Source: Cryptomeria japonica
Lineage: Eukaryota > Streptophyta > Pinopsida > Cupressales > Cupressaceae
Reading direction: 5' to 3'
Assembly: GCF_030272615.1 (NCBI RefSeq)
Contig: NC_081411.1
Location: 825,646,397-825,710,396, forward strand
Length of the DNA stretch: 64,000 nucleotides
This document shows positions 35,847 to 47,331 of this stretch, piece by piece. The notes beneath the pieces were generated by a model, which saw only the letters and a program-made list of their open reading frames with translations, had not been told where the DNA came from and made no database searches. A program made the position numbers and the translations under genes. Position 1 is the first letter of the stretch. Every line of letters begins with the position of its first letter.

Positions 35847-38800
35847 CCATATGACCCCTTAGGAAACCATTACTATATATCTTAGGACACCATATGACCT
35901 CTTATGACAACATATGGTGTCTTTACAAGTCATATGGTGTGCTAAGGGGTCATATGGTGTCGTTACGTGTCATATGATGTTCTAAGGGGTCATATGGTGT
36001 TATATGACCCGTTAGGATACCATATGATCTCTTAAAACATCATATGAGCCCTAATGACACCATATGGTGTCCTAAGGGGTCATTTGGTGTTTTATGACCC
36101 CTAAGGACATCATATGACCTCTTAGGACACCATATGACCCCTAATGACACCATATGACCCATAACGACACCATATAGTGTCCTAAGGGGTCATATGGTCT
36201 TCTATGACCCCTTATGACACCATATGGTGTCCTTATGGGTCATATGGTGTCTTAAGGGGTCATATGGTGTCGTTAAGGGTCATATGGTGCCTTTTGGGGT
36301 CATATGGTGCCCTAATTGGTCATAGAATGCCATATGACCCCTTAGGACACCATATGATCCCTAACGACACCATATAGCCCCTTAGGATACCATATGACCC
36401 CTAACAATACCATATTGTGTATTGAGTGGTCATATGGTGTCACAAGTGGTCATGTCATGTACTAGGATGTTAAAATGGGTCCTATGGTGTCCTAGGGGGT
36501 CATAAAATACCATATGACCCCTCAGGGCACCATATGACCCCTTAGGACACCATATGGTGTCGCTAGGGGTCATATGGTTTCCTAAGGGGTCATATGGTGT
36601 CCTAAGGGGTCATATGATGTCCTTAGGGGTCATAAAACACCAAATGACCCCTTAGGACACCATATGGTGTCGTTAGGCCTCATATGGTCTTCTAAGAGAT
36701 CATATGGTATCCTAAGGGGTCATAGAACCCCTTAGGACACCATATGACCCCTAACGACACCATATGGTGTCTTTAGGGGTCATATGGTGTCCTAAGGGGT
36801 CATGTGGTGTCATTACAGATCATATAGTGTCCTAAGGGGTCATATGGTATTCTAGGGTCACCATATAACCCCTCAGGATACCATATGATCCCTAATGACA
36901 CCATATGACCCCTTAGGACACCATATGACCCCTAACAACACCATATTGTGTCATGAGGGATCATATGGTGTCACAAGTGGTTATGTCATGTACTAGGATG
37001 TTAAAAGGGGTCATATGGTGTCCTAGGGGGTCATAGAACACCATATGACCCCTAAAGACACCATATGGTGTCGTTAGGGGTCATATGGTGTCCTAAGGGG
37101 TCATATGGTGTCATAAGGGGTCATATGGTGTTCTATGACCTCTTCGGACACCATACGAGCCCTAAGACCACCATATGGTGTCCTAAGGGGTTATATGGTG
37201 TCGTTAGGGGTCATATGGTGTCGTTAGGGGTCATATTATGTCCTAAGGGGTCATATGGTGTTCTATGACCCCTTAGGATACTATATGACCCCTAACGACC
37301 CCATATGGTGTCCTAAGGGGTCATATGGTGTCCTTGGGGGTCATATGGTATTCTATGACCCCTTAGGACATGTCATATGGTGTCATAGGGTCATATGACA
37401 TTTAATGACCCCTTAGGATACCGTATGATACCTAACGTCACCATATGGTGTCCTAAGGGGTCATATGATTTGCTAAGTGGTCATATGGTGTCCTAAGGGG
37501 TTATATGGTGTTCTATGACCTTTTAGGACATGATATGACCCCATTCAACACCATATAATCCCTAACAATACCATATGGTGTCCTAAGGGGTCATATGGTG
37601 TTCTATGACCCCTTGGGACACCATATGAGCCCTCAGGACACCACATGACCCCTAAAAACACCATATGGTGTCCTAAGTGGTCATATGGCATTCTATGTGC
37701 CCTTAGGACACCATATGACCCCTCACGACACCATATGGTATCCTAAGGGGTCATATGGTGTCCTAAGGGATCATAGAACAGCATATGACTCCTTAGGACA
37801 CCATATGACCCCTAACGACATCAGATGACCCCTTAGGACACCATATGGTGTCATTAGGGGTCATATGGTGTCCTAAGGGGTCATATGGACTTAGGACACC
37901 ATATGACCCCATAGGACACCATATAGTGTCCTTAGGGGTCATATTTTGTCCTAAGGGGTCATAGAACACCATATAACCCCTTTGGACACTGTATGATCCC
38001 TTAGGACACCATATGACCCGTAAAGACACCATATGGTATCGTTATGGGTCATATGGTGTTCTAATGGGTCATAGAATACCATATGACCCCTAACGACAAC
38101 ATATGAAATGTCCTAAATGGTCATATGGTGTCTTAAGGGATCATAGAACACCATATGACCCTAAGGAGACCTTATGACCCCTAAGGACACCATATGATCC
38201 CTTAGGACACAATATGACCCCTAACAACACCATATGACCCCTAATGACACCATATGACCCCTCAAGACACCATATGGTGATCTTAGGGGTCATATGGTGT
38301 CCTAAGGGGTCATATGGTATTCTATGACCCATTAGAATGCCATATGACCCCTTAGGATACCATAAGACCCCTAAGACCACCATATGGTATCTTGAGGGGT
38401 CATATGATGTCGTTAGGGGTCATATTGTATCCTAAGGGGTCATATGGTGTTCTATGACCCCTTAGGACACCATATGACCCCTAACGACACCATATGGTGT
38501 CCTAAGGGGTCATATGGTGTCCTTAGGGGTCATATGGTGTCCTTAGGGGTCATATGGTGTTCTATGACCCCTTAAGACACCATATGACTCCTTAGGACAT
38601 GTCATGTGGTGTTATAAGGGGTCATATGGTGTCCTAAGGGATCATATGGTATTCTATGATCCCATAGGACACCATATGACCCCTAACGTCACCATATGAT
38701 GTCCTAAGGAGTCATATGATTTCCTAAGGGGTAATATGGTGTCCTAAGGGGTCATATGGTGTCATAAGGGGTCATATGGTGTGCTATGACCCCTTAGGAC

Positions 38801-39937
38801 ACCATATGACCCCTAAGACCACCATATGGTGTCATTAAGGGTCATATGGTGTCATTAGGGATCATATTGTGTCCTAAGGGGTCATATAGTATTATATGGC
38901 CCCTTAGGATACCATATGACCCCTAACGTTGTCATATGGTGTCCTAAGGGGTCATGTGATTTCCTATAGGGTCATATGGTGTCCTAAGGGGTCATATGAT
39001 GTTTAATGACCCCTCAGGATACCATATGACCCCTAATGACAATATATGGTGTCCTAAGGGGTCATGTGGTGTTCTTTAACTCCTTGGGACACCATATGAT
39101 CCCTTAGGACACCATATGACCCCTAAAAACACCATATGGTGTCTTAAGGGGTAATATGGTGTTCCATGTCCCCTTAGGACGCCATATTATCCCATATGAC
39201 ACCATGTGATCCCTCACAACACCATATGGTGTTCTAAGGGGTCATAGACCACCATATGACTCCTTAGGACACCATATGACCCCTAACGACATCAAATGAC
39301 CCCTTAGGACACCATATGGTGTCGTTCGGGGTCATATGGTGTCATAAGAGGTCATAGAAGACCATATGACCCCTTAGGACACCATATAGTGTCCTTAGGG
39401 GTCATATGGTGTCCTAAGAGGTCAGATGGTGTGTTAAGGGGTCATAGAACACCATATAACCCCTTAGGACATCGTATGATCCCTTAAGACACCATATGAC
39501 CCTTAACGACACCATAATGGGTCATAGAATACCATATGACCCCTTAGGACACCATATGACCCCTAACGACACCATATGACATGTGCTAAGGGGTCATATG
39601 GTGTCTTAAGTGGTCATAGAACACCATATGACCCCTAAGGACACCATATGACCCCTTAAGACACAATATGGTGTCCTAAGGGCTCATAGAACACCATATG
39701 ACCCCTTAGGACATAATATGACCCCTAACGACACCATATGGTGGTCTCAGGGGTCATATGGTGTCCTAAGGGGTCAAAGACCACCATATGACCCCTTATG
39801 ACACCATATGACCCCTTAGGACACCATATGACCCCTAACGACATTATATGGTGTCGTTAGGGCTCATATGGTGTCTTAAGGGGTCATATGGCATCCTAAT
39901 GGGTCATAGAATATCATATAACCCCTTAGGACATCAT
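35847..39937. repeat. CATATG satellite, left block
   Basis: CATATG cores recur about every 20 bp, separated by a 14-nt spacer GTGTCCTAAGGGGT (or variant GTGTCGTTAGGGGT) that appears in either orientation. Where the spacer flips, larger palindromes such as GACACCATATGGTGTC and GGGGTCATATGACCCC result. A 24-nt spacer form containing TTCTATGACC adds 30-bp units. A rare word TGTCATGTACTAGGATG marks copies 531 bp apart (about 36454 and 36985). It ends at the D insertion. Confidence 0.92.
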
Positions 39938-40219
39938 TGATAGTTCTGATACTTAATGTTAAGTATAGATGCCAAGCTAATAAGATGAGAGGGGGGGTGA
40001 ATCATACAAACTTAATCTTCCATAAAAACAACAGATTCAACCTCGGTAACATATACTTCAGCAATATAACCAAAACTGCTAAACATGCAAACTCAAAAGC
40101 ATATAAACATCATAACACCAGATTTAACGTGGAAACCCAAATAGGGAAAAACCACTGTGGGATTTCAGACCCACTAAGAAATATACTCTTCTAGAGTATG
40201 CTCGGTTAAAAGCAAATCC
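39938..40219 (-). repeat. Truncated 3' LTR of D joined to reverse transcriptase
   Basis: It matches the first 282 bp of 43858-45365, then switches within AAATCC (40214-40219) to reverse transcriptase sequence. AAATCC is present in both the LTR and the RT parent sequences (compare A), so a deletion between short matches removed most of RT, RNase H, the purine tract and the rest of the LTR. Confidence 0.85.
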
Positions 40220-40720
40220 ACTTTGTACCAATTACATTTTTGTCCTTCAGTCTTGGGACCAGTGTCCATGTTTCATTCTTCTTGATTTGATCAATCTCTT
40301 CTGTCATAGCATTTATCCAATCTTCATTGTTAAATGCCTCTTTCACTATTCTCGGTTCAAATTCAGATATCAAACATGTGTTTTGTCTCAGTTTGTTCCT
40401 TGTCATCACTGGATCATCCCTATCTCCTATAATCTAACTTGATGCATGATATCTTCTGACATACTTGGCTAATACAGGCTCGGTAGGCTCTGTATGATCT
40501 TCTTCATCACTCGATAACTGAATATTCTCTTCATTTCCTTCTACAGTTTTCTCGGTATGACTTGTCGGTTGAACATAGACAAATTCATCATAATCTTCTG
40601 GTTCTTTGGAATTTCCTTCATCATTTCTTTCTGCAAATTCATCAATTTTCACATTTGCACTTTCTACTATTTTGTTAGATGATTTGATTAGACATTTAAA
40701 TGCTTTACTTCTAGAAGAAT
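40206..40720 (-). pseudogene. Copia D: integrase C terminus to start of reverse transcriptase
   Basis: After removing the solo LTR and one AGAAT copy, this continues the frame of 43792-41506. It encodes [13 protein letters not shown] of the integrase tail, an acidic linker, then the RT N terminus (NETWTLVPRLKDKNV), ending at TKW followed by the LTR junction. One stop lies at about 40434 (SY to S-stop relative to A). Confidence 0.88.
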
Positions 40721-41500
40721 TGTAGACACCCAAAATTGTCCAGTCTAATTAAATAAATATTTTATTTATTTAATTACTTTAGCCTAATTCTTCTATTAAT
40801 TAAATAAATCTTTATTTATTTAATTAATTCATTTATCCTCTTCTAGCCTTATTTCTCATTTAAATAAATACATTTATTTACTTAAATTATCATTTTCCTA
40901 AATTAAATAAATATCTTATTTATTGATTATCCCACTTCTTCTATTAATTAAATAAATCTTTATTTATTTAATCAATTCATTAACCTTTTCTACCCATGAC
41001 ACATGTCATTCATCTCTTAATTCCTACACTACCTACCCCTTTCACTATTTTATTATTTCTTTTACCTACCCTCTAATCATAGCCGACCTCCTTTTACACC
41101 TCTCAATCTTATCCCTCCATTTCATATAGTGTCTTCTATATAAGGAGATGCTTCCTTCATTATCAAACCCTAATGATGCATCCTAATGACCTAATTACTT
41201 GATCACTTGACTAACGATGATCCTACTTGCAACCACATTCCGTTCTTTGTTGAGCTCTTGTGCACATAAAATCTGAGAGCAAATATATCAAGCAAGATCA
41301 ATGGAGATAGGAAGAATGGAGATCAAAACCCTATTGGACATGTGATGGTATAATCTTTGTGATTTCATTTGATTTGCATTGTCTTAGGTAATCTTCATAT
41401 GTTATGGTGGATCTTTGTTGTTGTTAGGCTAGGGTTTTGTGGTTGAATTCATTTAGCCTTTCAATATTGTTATTATTGTTATCCATTTTCAACATATACA
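40721..41500 (+). mobile_element. Solo LTR I, 780 bp, inside D integrase
   Basis: TGTAGACACCC to CATATACA, flanked by perfect AGAAT duplications (40716-40720 and 41501-41505). It has no protein. It carries an unusual AT-rich run of ATTAAATAAATA / TTATTTATTTAATT words in both orientations (40745-40985), able to form stems, and a TATATAAGG promoter-like site near 41138. It lacks the GATTCACCCC tract and GTGGTTTTTCCC hairpin of the copia LTRs here, so it is a different superfamily or lineage, perhaps gypsy. It is the youngest insertion in this stack. Confidence 0.9.
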
Positions 41501-41505
41501 AGAAT

Positions 41506-43792
41506 AACCAAGAAATGTTCCTTCTTCACTTTTCTGATCAAACTTGCCATTTCTATCATCTTTGTGTACATAGCATCTACTTCCAAAGATTTTAAAATAA
41601 CTTACATTAGGTTTCTTGTCATACCAGATTTCATATGGTGTCTTCAAAGTTCCTTTCTTTAGTTGTACTCGGTTCAGGGTGTAAACTGTTGTGCTTATTG
41701 CTTCTCTCCAAAATGTTTGTGGCACTTTCTTTTCAATCATCAGGGTTCTGGGACAATCCACAATAGATCTATTTCTTCTCTCAGCAATTCCATTTTGTTG
41801 TGAAGTTCTTGATGCAAAGACTTGTCTTTTTATACCATGATCATTGTAGAATAAGTTGAACTCATCATATGTGAACTCTCCTCCTCTATCTGATCTAAGA
41901 CATTTCAGTTGTCTTCCTATTTCATTTTCAACTCTTGCCTTGTACCATTTAAACATTTGAAAAGCTTCTGATTTTTCTTTTAAAAACATAATTGACATCA
42001 TCCTTGAATAATAGTCCACAAATAATATGAAATATTTATCACCATAATAACTTTGAACTTTCATAGGACCACAAAGATCAGTGTGCACAAGATCTAAAAT
42101 TCCCTTAGAAGTGTAGGACTTACTTGTAAAGCTTTATCTTGTCATTTTACCCATCTGGCATCCTCGGCACATAGCATTCTCAGGTTTTTCAAGACTCGAT
42201 AGACCTCTTACTCGGTGCTTCTTGCTTATTTTGATCAGATTATCAAAATTTACATGACAAAACCTTTTATGCCATAACCAGGTATCATCTATCTTTGCAT
42301 ACAGACATTTATTCCGAGTTGAGTCAAGGTGAAATGTGTTACCTTTTGTTTGTGTCCCAGTAGCAACTAACTTTCCATTCTTGTCATGAACTTTGACAAT
42401 TCCTTTCTGAAATTCTATGAGGTATCCTATATTGTTTAGTTGTGCTACACTCAACAAATTGTATTTCAAACCTTCAACCCAATAAACATCATTGCATCTT
42501 GCATTGTCAAGAAGTGTTATGGATCCTTTACCTTTTACCGAACATGGTGCATCATTACCAAATCTTACATAGCCTCCATCATAGTCTTCTAACATAACAA
42601 ACTTATGTTTATCACCTGTCATGTGATGTGAGCATCCACTATCTATGATCCAAGAATCATTAGTATTTATATGAGATATTAGGGCTTTTTCTTCATACCT
42701 TTCTTCATCTGATCCATCTTTGATAGCCACATAGACTACTTCCTCTGTATCAGTTTCATCTGATTTATCATCATTGGATTCCTCATCGGCTATTAAGCAT
42801 GATTTTCTATCTCTTCTTCTAAAGTCTTGGTGTCCTCTGTAATGATTATCTTTCTGTCTATCATCTCGGTAATCTCTTTTTTCAGTAGAATCTTTGTCTG
42901 GATAGTTAGAAGCCATATGTCCTATCTTATCACAATTGAAACATTTCAAAGGTATTTTTCCTTTATACTTACCTTTGCCTCTCGGTAACCTTCTGGCTAA
43001 AAGTGCTTCAAACTCTTCTTGCTTTCTGACTTCCTCATACAGTTTGTGTACTTCCTCCATGTTCTTGTGAAATCTTTCACTTGCTCCACTGTGATCCCCT
43101 TTAGTGTACTTACTCATTCTATCATTGTAATCATTAGATTCACCAATATGAAAAGAACTAAATGTAGATTCAACTTTATTTACCAATGACCCACTGTTAT
43201 CAAAGTTACTTAACTCAAATGCATGTAGCTTACCAATAGTAGCATCTAATGAAACTGGCATATTGGGTACAGACCTCAATTCATTGATTGTAGAGACTCA
43301 GATTGCATAAGCTGGTAGAAGGGTTCTTAACAACTTACTTGTTATATCCTTTTCTTCTATAGTTCCACCTGCTCCTTTGATTTGATTGACAATCTCCTTT
43401 AGTCTCGTACTGTACTGGGTTATGTTCTCACCTTCATTCATCCTCATAGATTCAAGTTGTCCTCTTAGACTATCCACTTTTTCTCTTTGAACATGTTCAT
43501 CTCCACCATACATAGATATAAGCTTGTCCCACATTGCCTTTGCATCATTGCAGCCTTCTAGATCATTAAACTCTGAATTGGTCAATGCAGATGTTATTTC
43601 AATCATTGCTTGGATATGATCTTGCTTTGCCTTTATCTCTTCCATTGTCAATGGATAGGTTCTTGGTGTAATGAAATCATTCTCCAGATAATATACAGCA
43701 TATTCTCCAACTCCTGATAGGTGCAGCTTCATCCTTTTCTGCCATGTAGAGAAACTTGACTTGTTCAGCTTCGGTGCATCCCTCTTATACAT
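41506..43792 (-). pseudogene. Copia D: gag, protease and integrase
   Basis: One frame from ATG 43792 (MYKRDAPKLNKSSFSTW). Gag continues to a knuckle CFNCDKIGHMASNY (fourth ligand Tyr), a charged linker, then protease DSGCSHHMTG. The integrase zinc part is HKRFCHVNF...CRGCQMGK, with core MHTDLCGP and RSDRGGEF, both catalytic Asp kept. It is cut at 41505 by the solo LTR in FLGYS. Only two in-frame stops occur, about 43298 (CGA to TGA by comparison with A) and about 42134, and no frameshift. It is the best-preserved copia gag-integrase in the window. Confidence 0.93.
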
Positions 43793-43843
43793 CTTTGGAT
43801 CTTTGCCTCAAGTACCTTTAAACTTTTTCTTCTGGAGTCCAAA

Positions 43844-43855
43844 GCTTTGATACCA
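43844..43855 (-). other. Primer binding site, copia D
   Basis: The plus strand reads GCTTTGATACCA, two bases from the LTR. On the minus strand this is TGGTATCAAAGC, one base from the tRNA-iMet complement. Confidence 0.9.
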
Positions 43856-43857
43856 AT

Positions 43858-45365
43858 TGATAGTTCTGATACTTAATGTTAAGTACAGATGCCAAGCTAA
43901 TAAGATATGAGGGGGGGGTGAATCATACAAACTTAATCTTCCATAAAAACAACAAATTCAACCTCGGTAACATATACTTCAGCAATATAACCAAAACTGC
44001 TAAACATGCAAACTCAAATGCATATAAACATCATAACACCAGATTTAACGTGGAAACCCAAATAGGGAAAAACCATTGTGGGAGTTCGGACCCACTAAGA
44101 AATATACTCTTCTAGAGTATGCTCGGTTAAAAGCAAATCCTATTAAAGATTACAAACACATTGCTAGATGTGACCCGGTTAAGGGATTTCCCTCATATCT
44201 GTTAGGATCTTCACCTTGTTAGAAGTGACCTTGTTAAAGGATTTCAAACACTCAATCAGAATGTCACCTTGCTAGAGGGTTTTACAAATAAGACTATTAA
44301 GTCCACTCGGTTAAGAGATTTTCTGTCACTTTACAAAATAACAGTAATAAAAATCTATCTGCAACTTCACATCTAAAATGCGAAAGCAAATTCTTATTTT
44401 CTTAATACAATAGGACTAATCTTGTCCATCTGTTGGGCTCTATACTCTGTTATTCAAACAGGTCTTCAAGCTTCTATGCTCGGTAATCACTATGTAGCAT
44501 CCTTGTGCATACACTTACCTGCATACATTGTTTATCAACAGTTCCTTATTTATAAACAATTCGCCAACCGCTTAATCTCCTTGATCACATTTCCCATGAT
44601 CAATCATAGCCATCAGATCTTCAAACTTGACCAGGTTCAATGTATCCTTAAATCTGAAAATGTTTTACCCTACCTTGGAACTTGCATACATTTCTTGGAA
44701 CTTGTGCTAGGGTATTGCGGTTCAATCTGAGCTATAGATCTTCCTGTCAATTTTCCTTTACCATAGATTCTTTAAACAAACTTCACTCATGGCATACCAA
44801 TCATTTAATCATAGCCAGCTCATCAGCTTCCTTCATTAAATAATGCTTTTATTCATTCAATGCATTATGTTACTACTCGGTTGCAACTTGGTAAATACTA
44901 AACTTCACTCGGTAGACATACCACCTTCATTAACCGATAGCGATAACCTTAGGGTTTACTGACTAGGTTCCTTAGGGTTTACCGACTAGGTTCTTTGCTC
45001 GGTAACATAGTATAGTATTAACCTTACAATCAATAACATATATATGATATCAAAACAATATAAACATCATGATCTCATCATTGTCTAACTCGGTAATAGT
45101 TGCCCATTGAATAACTTATTCCTCCCTTTATTCATTACATTCTTTCCGTGTCTTTTATCGACATCTTTATACTCATCAAATCATACTTCTCAAGATATGG
45201 CAACATCATACTGAATTAGAAAATCAATTTCTTGACATCAATGACAAAATAATAATATTAAGACAGTAAACATCCTTAATCAGTTATATCCATAATCATC
45301 AACAACCTTCTCAATATCCTTATTGAAATGCCAACAATTTCTCCTTGTCTGTTATAATGCCAACA
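43858..45365 (-). repeat. 5' LTR of copia D with 29-bp leader
   Basis: TGATAGTTCTG to TGCCAACA, 1508 bp. The last 29 bp (45337-45365) on the minus strand read TGTTGGCATTATAACAGACA then AGGAGAAAT before a second TGTTGGCATT, the same leader as on the 5' LTR of A. The target duplication ACCAT/ATCAT supports the outer end as the true integration boundary. Confidence 0.88.
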
Positions 45366-45370
45366 ACCAT

Positions 45371-47213
45371 ACGACCCCTAACAACACCATATGACCCCTT
45401 AGGACACATATGACCCCTAACGACACCATATGGTGTCTTAAGGGGTCATATGGTGTCCAGAGGGGTCATATGGTGTTCTATGACCCCCTAGGACACCATA
45501 TGACCCCTTTTAACATCCTAGTACATGACATGAGTACTTGTGACACCATATGATCCCTCAAGACATAATAAGGTGTCGTTAGGGGTCATATGGTGTCCTA
45601 AGGGGTCATATGGTGTCATTAGGGATCATATGGTGTCCTAAGGGGTCATATGGTATTCTACGACCTATTAGGACACAATATAACCCCTTATGACACCATA
45701 TTAACCCTAAAACACCATATGGTGTTATTAGGGGTCATATGGTATCCTAAGGGGTCTTATGGCATCGTTAGGGGTCATATGGTGTTCTATGACCCCTTAG
45801 GACATCATATGACCCCTAACGACACCATATGATGTCCTAAGGGGTCATCTGATGTCGTTAGGGGTCATATGGTGTCCTAAGGATTTGTATGGTGGTCTAT
45901 GACTCCTTATAACACCATACGATCCCTTAGAACACCATATAGTGTCGTGAGGGGTAATATGGTGTCATATGGGGTCATATGGTGTCATAAGGGGACATAG
46001 AACACAATATGACCCCTTAGGACACCATATGTGTTTTTTAGGGGTCATATGGTGTCTTGAGGGCTCATATGGTGTCCTGAGGGCTCATATGGTGTCCCAA
46101 GGGGTCATATAACACCATATGACTCCTTAGGACACCATATGTTGTCATTAGGGGTTATATGGTGTCCTAAGGGGTCATAGAACACCATATGACCCCTTAG
46201 GACACCATATGGTGTCATTATAAATTATATGGTGTTGTATGGGGTCATATGGTGTCCTAAGGGGTCATAGAACACCATATGACCCCTTAGGAAATCATAT
46301 GACCCCTTAGTACACCATATGGTGACGTTAGGGATCATATGGTGTCCTAAGGGGTCATAGAACACCATATGACCCCTTAGGAAATCATATGACCCCTTAG
46401 TACACCATATGGTGACGTTAGGGATCATATGGTGTCCTAAGGGGTCATAGAACACCATATGACCCCTTAGGACATTATATGGTGTCATTAGGGATTATAT
46501 GGTGTTGTATGGGGTCATATGGTGTCCTAAGGGGTCATAGAACACCATATGACCCCTTTGGAAATCATATGACCCCTTAGGACACCATATGGTGATGTTA
46601 GGGGTCATATGATGTCCTAAGGGGTCATACAATGCTATAACCCCTTAGGACACCATATAACCTCCAACGACACCATATGATCCCTTAGGACACCATATGG
46701 TGTCATTAGGGGTCATATGGTGTCGTGTGGGGTCATATGGTGTCCTAAGGGGTCATAGAACACCATATGACCCCTTAGGACATCATATGACCCCTTAGGA
46801 AACCATATGACCCCTTTGGACACCATATGGTGTTTTTAGGGGTCATATGGTGTTCTAAGGGCTCATAAAACACCATATGACCCTTTACGACACCATATGG
46901 TGTCATTAGGGGTCATATAGTGTCCTAAGGGGTCATAGAAGACCATATTTCCCCTTAGGTCACAATATGACCCCTTAGGATACCATATGGTGTCCTTAGG
47001 GGTCATATGGTGTCCTAAGGGGTCATAGAATACTATATGACACCACATGGCCCCTAACGACACCATATAACCCCTTAGGATGCCATATGACCCTTAACGA
47101 CACCATATGACCTCTTAGGACATGATATGGTGTTGTTAGGGGTCATATGGTGTCCTAAGGGGCCATATGGTATCATAAGGGATCATATGGTGTCTTAAGG
47201 GGTCATATGGTGT
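45371..47213. repeat. CATATG satellite, right block
   Basis: The same 20-bp CATATG-plus-spacer array continues after D. It includes the marker word as its reverse complement (CATCCTAGTACATGACA, about 45515) and a 90-bp higher-order array at 46171-46620. It ends in a 118-bp unique stretch (47214-47331) before the GA tract. Confidence 0.92.
46171..46620. repeat. 90-bp higher-order repeat, five copies
   Basis: Each copy starts GGGGTCATAGAACACCATAT: at 46171, 46261, 46351, 46441 and 46531. Copies two and three (46261-46350, 46351-46440) are identical. The others differ at several sites. 90 bp equals one 30-bp unit plus three 20-bp units of the satellite. Confidence 0.93.
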
Positions 47214-47331
47214 ATTGAGTATCAATACGACCACTACCATCAACCCTATCTACCCTAAACAATGTTCCATAAATCTTGTACCCCATACCATAAACCTTAT
47301 ATCATACAACCTATTATCTAAATCTTATATA

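Larger units (their letters stand above)
39938..45365 (-). mobile_element. Copia retrotransposon D, truncated, inside the satellite
   Basis: A minus-strand element of the same family as A. Its 5' LTR is 43858-45365, primer site 43844-43855, and gag to the start of reverse transcriptase 43792-40206. The 3' LTR survives only as 39938-40219. Flanking bases ATCAT (39933-39937) and ACCAT (45366-45370) form a target duplication with one C/T change, and both lie in satellite sequence. A solo LTR (40721-41500) is inserted in its integrase region. Confidence 0.9.

Noticed and set aside
34002-35885. Long leucine/serine-rich open frames in the CT tract
   Set aside because: They follow from base composition. 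All frames are open for long stretches and none has a domain or a sensible start.
37065-39480. Open frames with repeated GHMVFYDPLGHHM-type peptides in the satellite
   Set aside because: They are translations of the 20/30-bp CATATG repeat and shift frame with unit length. Not genes.
35847-47213. Satellite as a CRISPR-like array
   Set aside because: The spacers are the same 14-nt word in two orientations, units are 20 bp, there are no unique spacers or cas genes, and the context is plant DNA.
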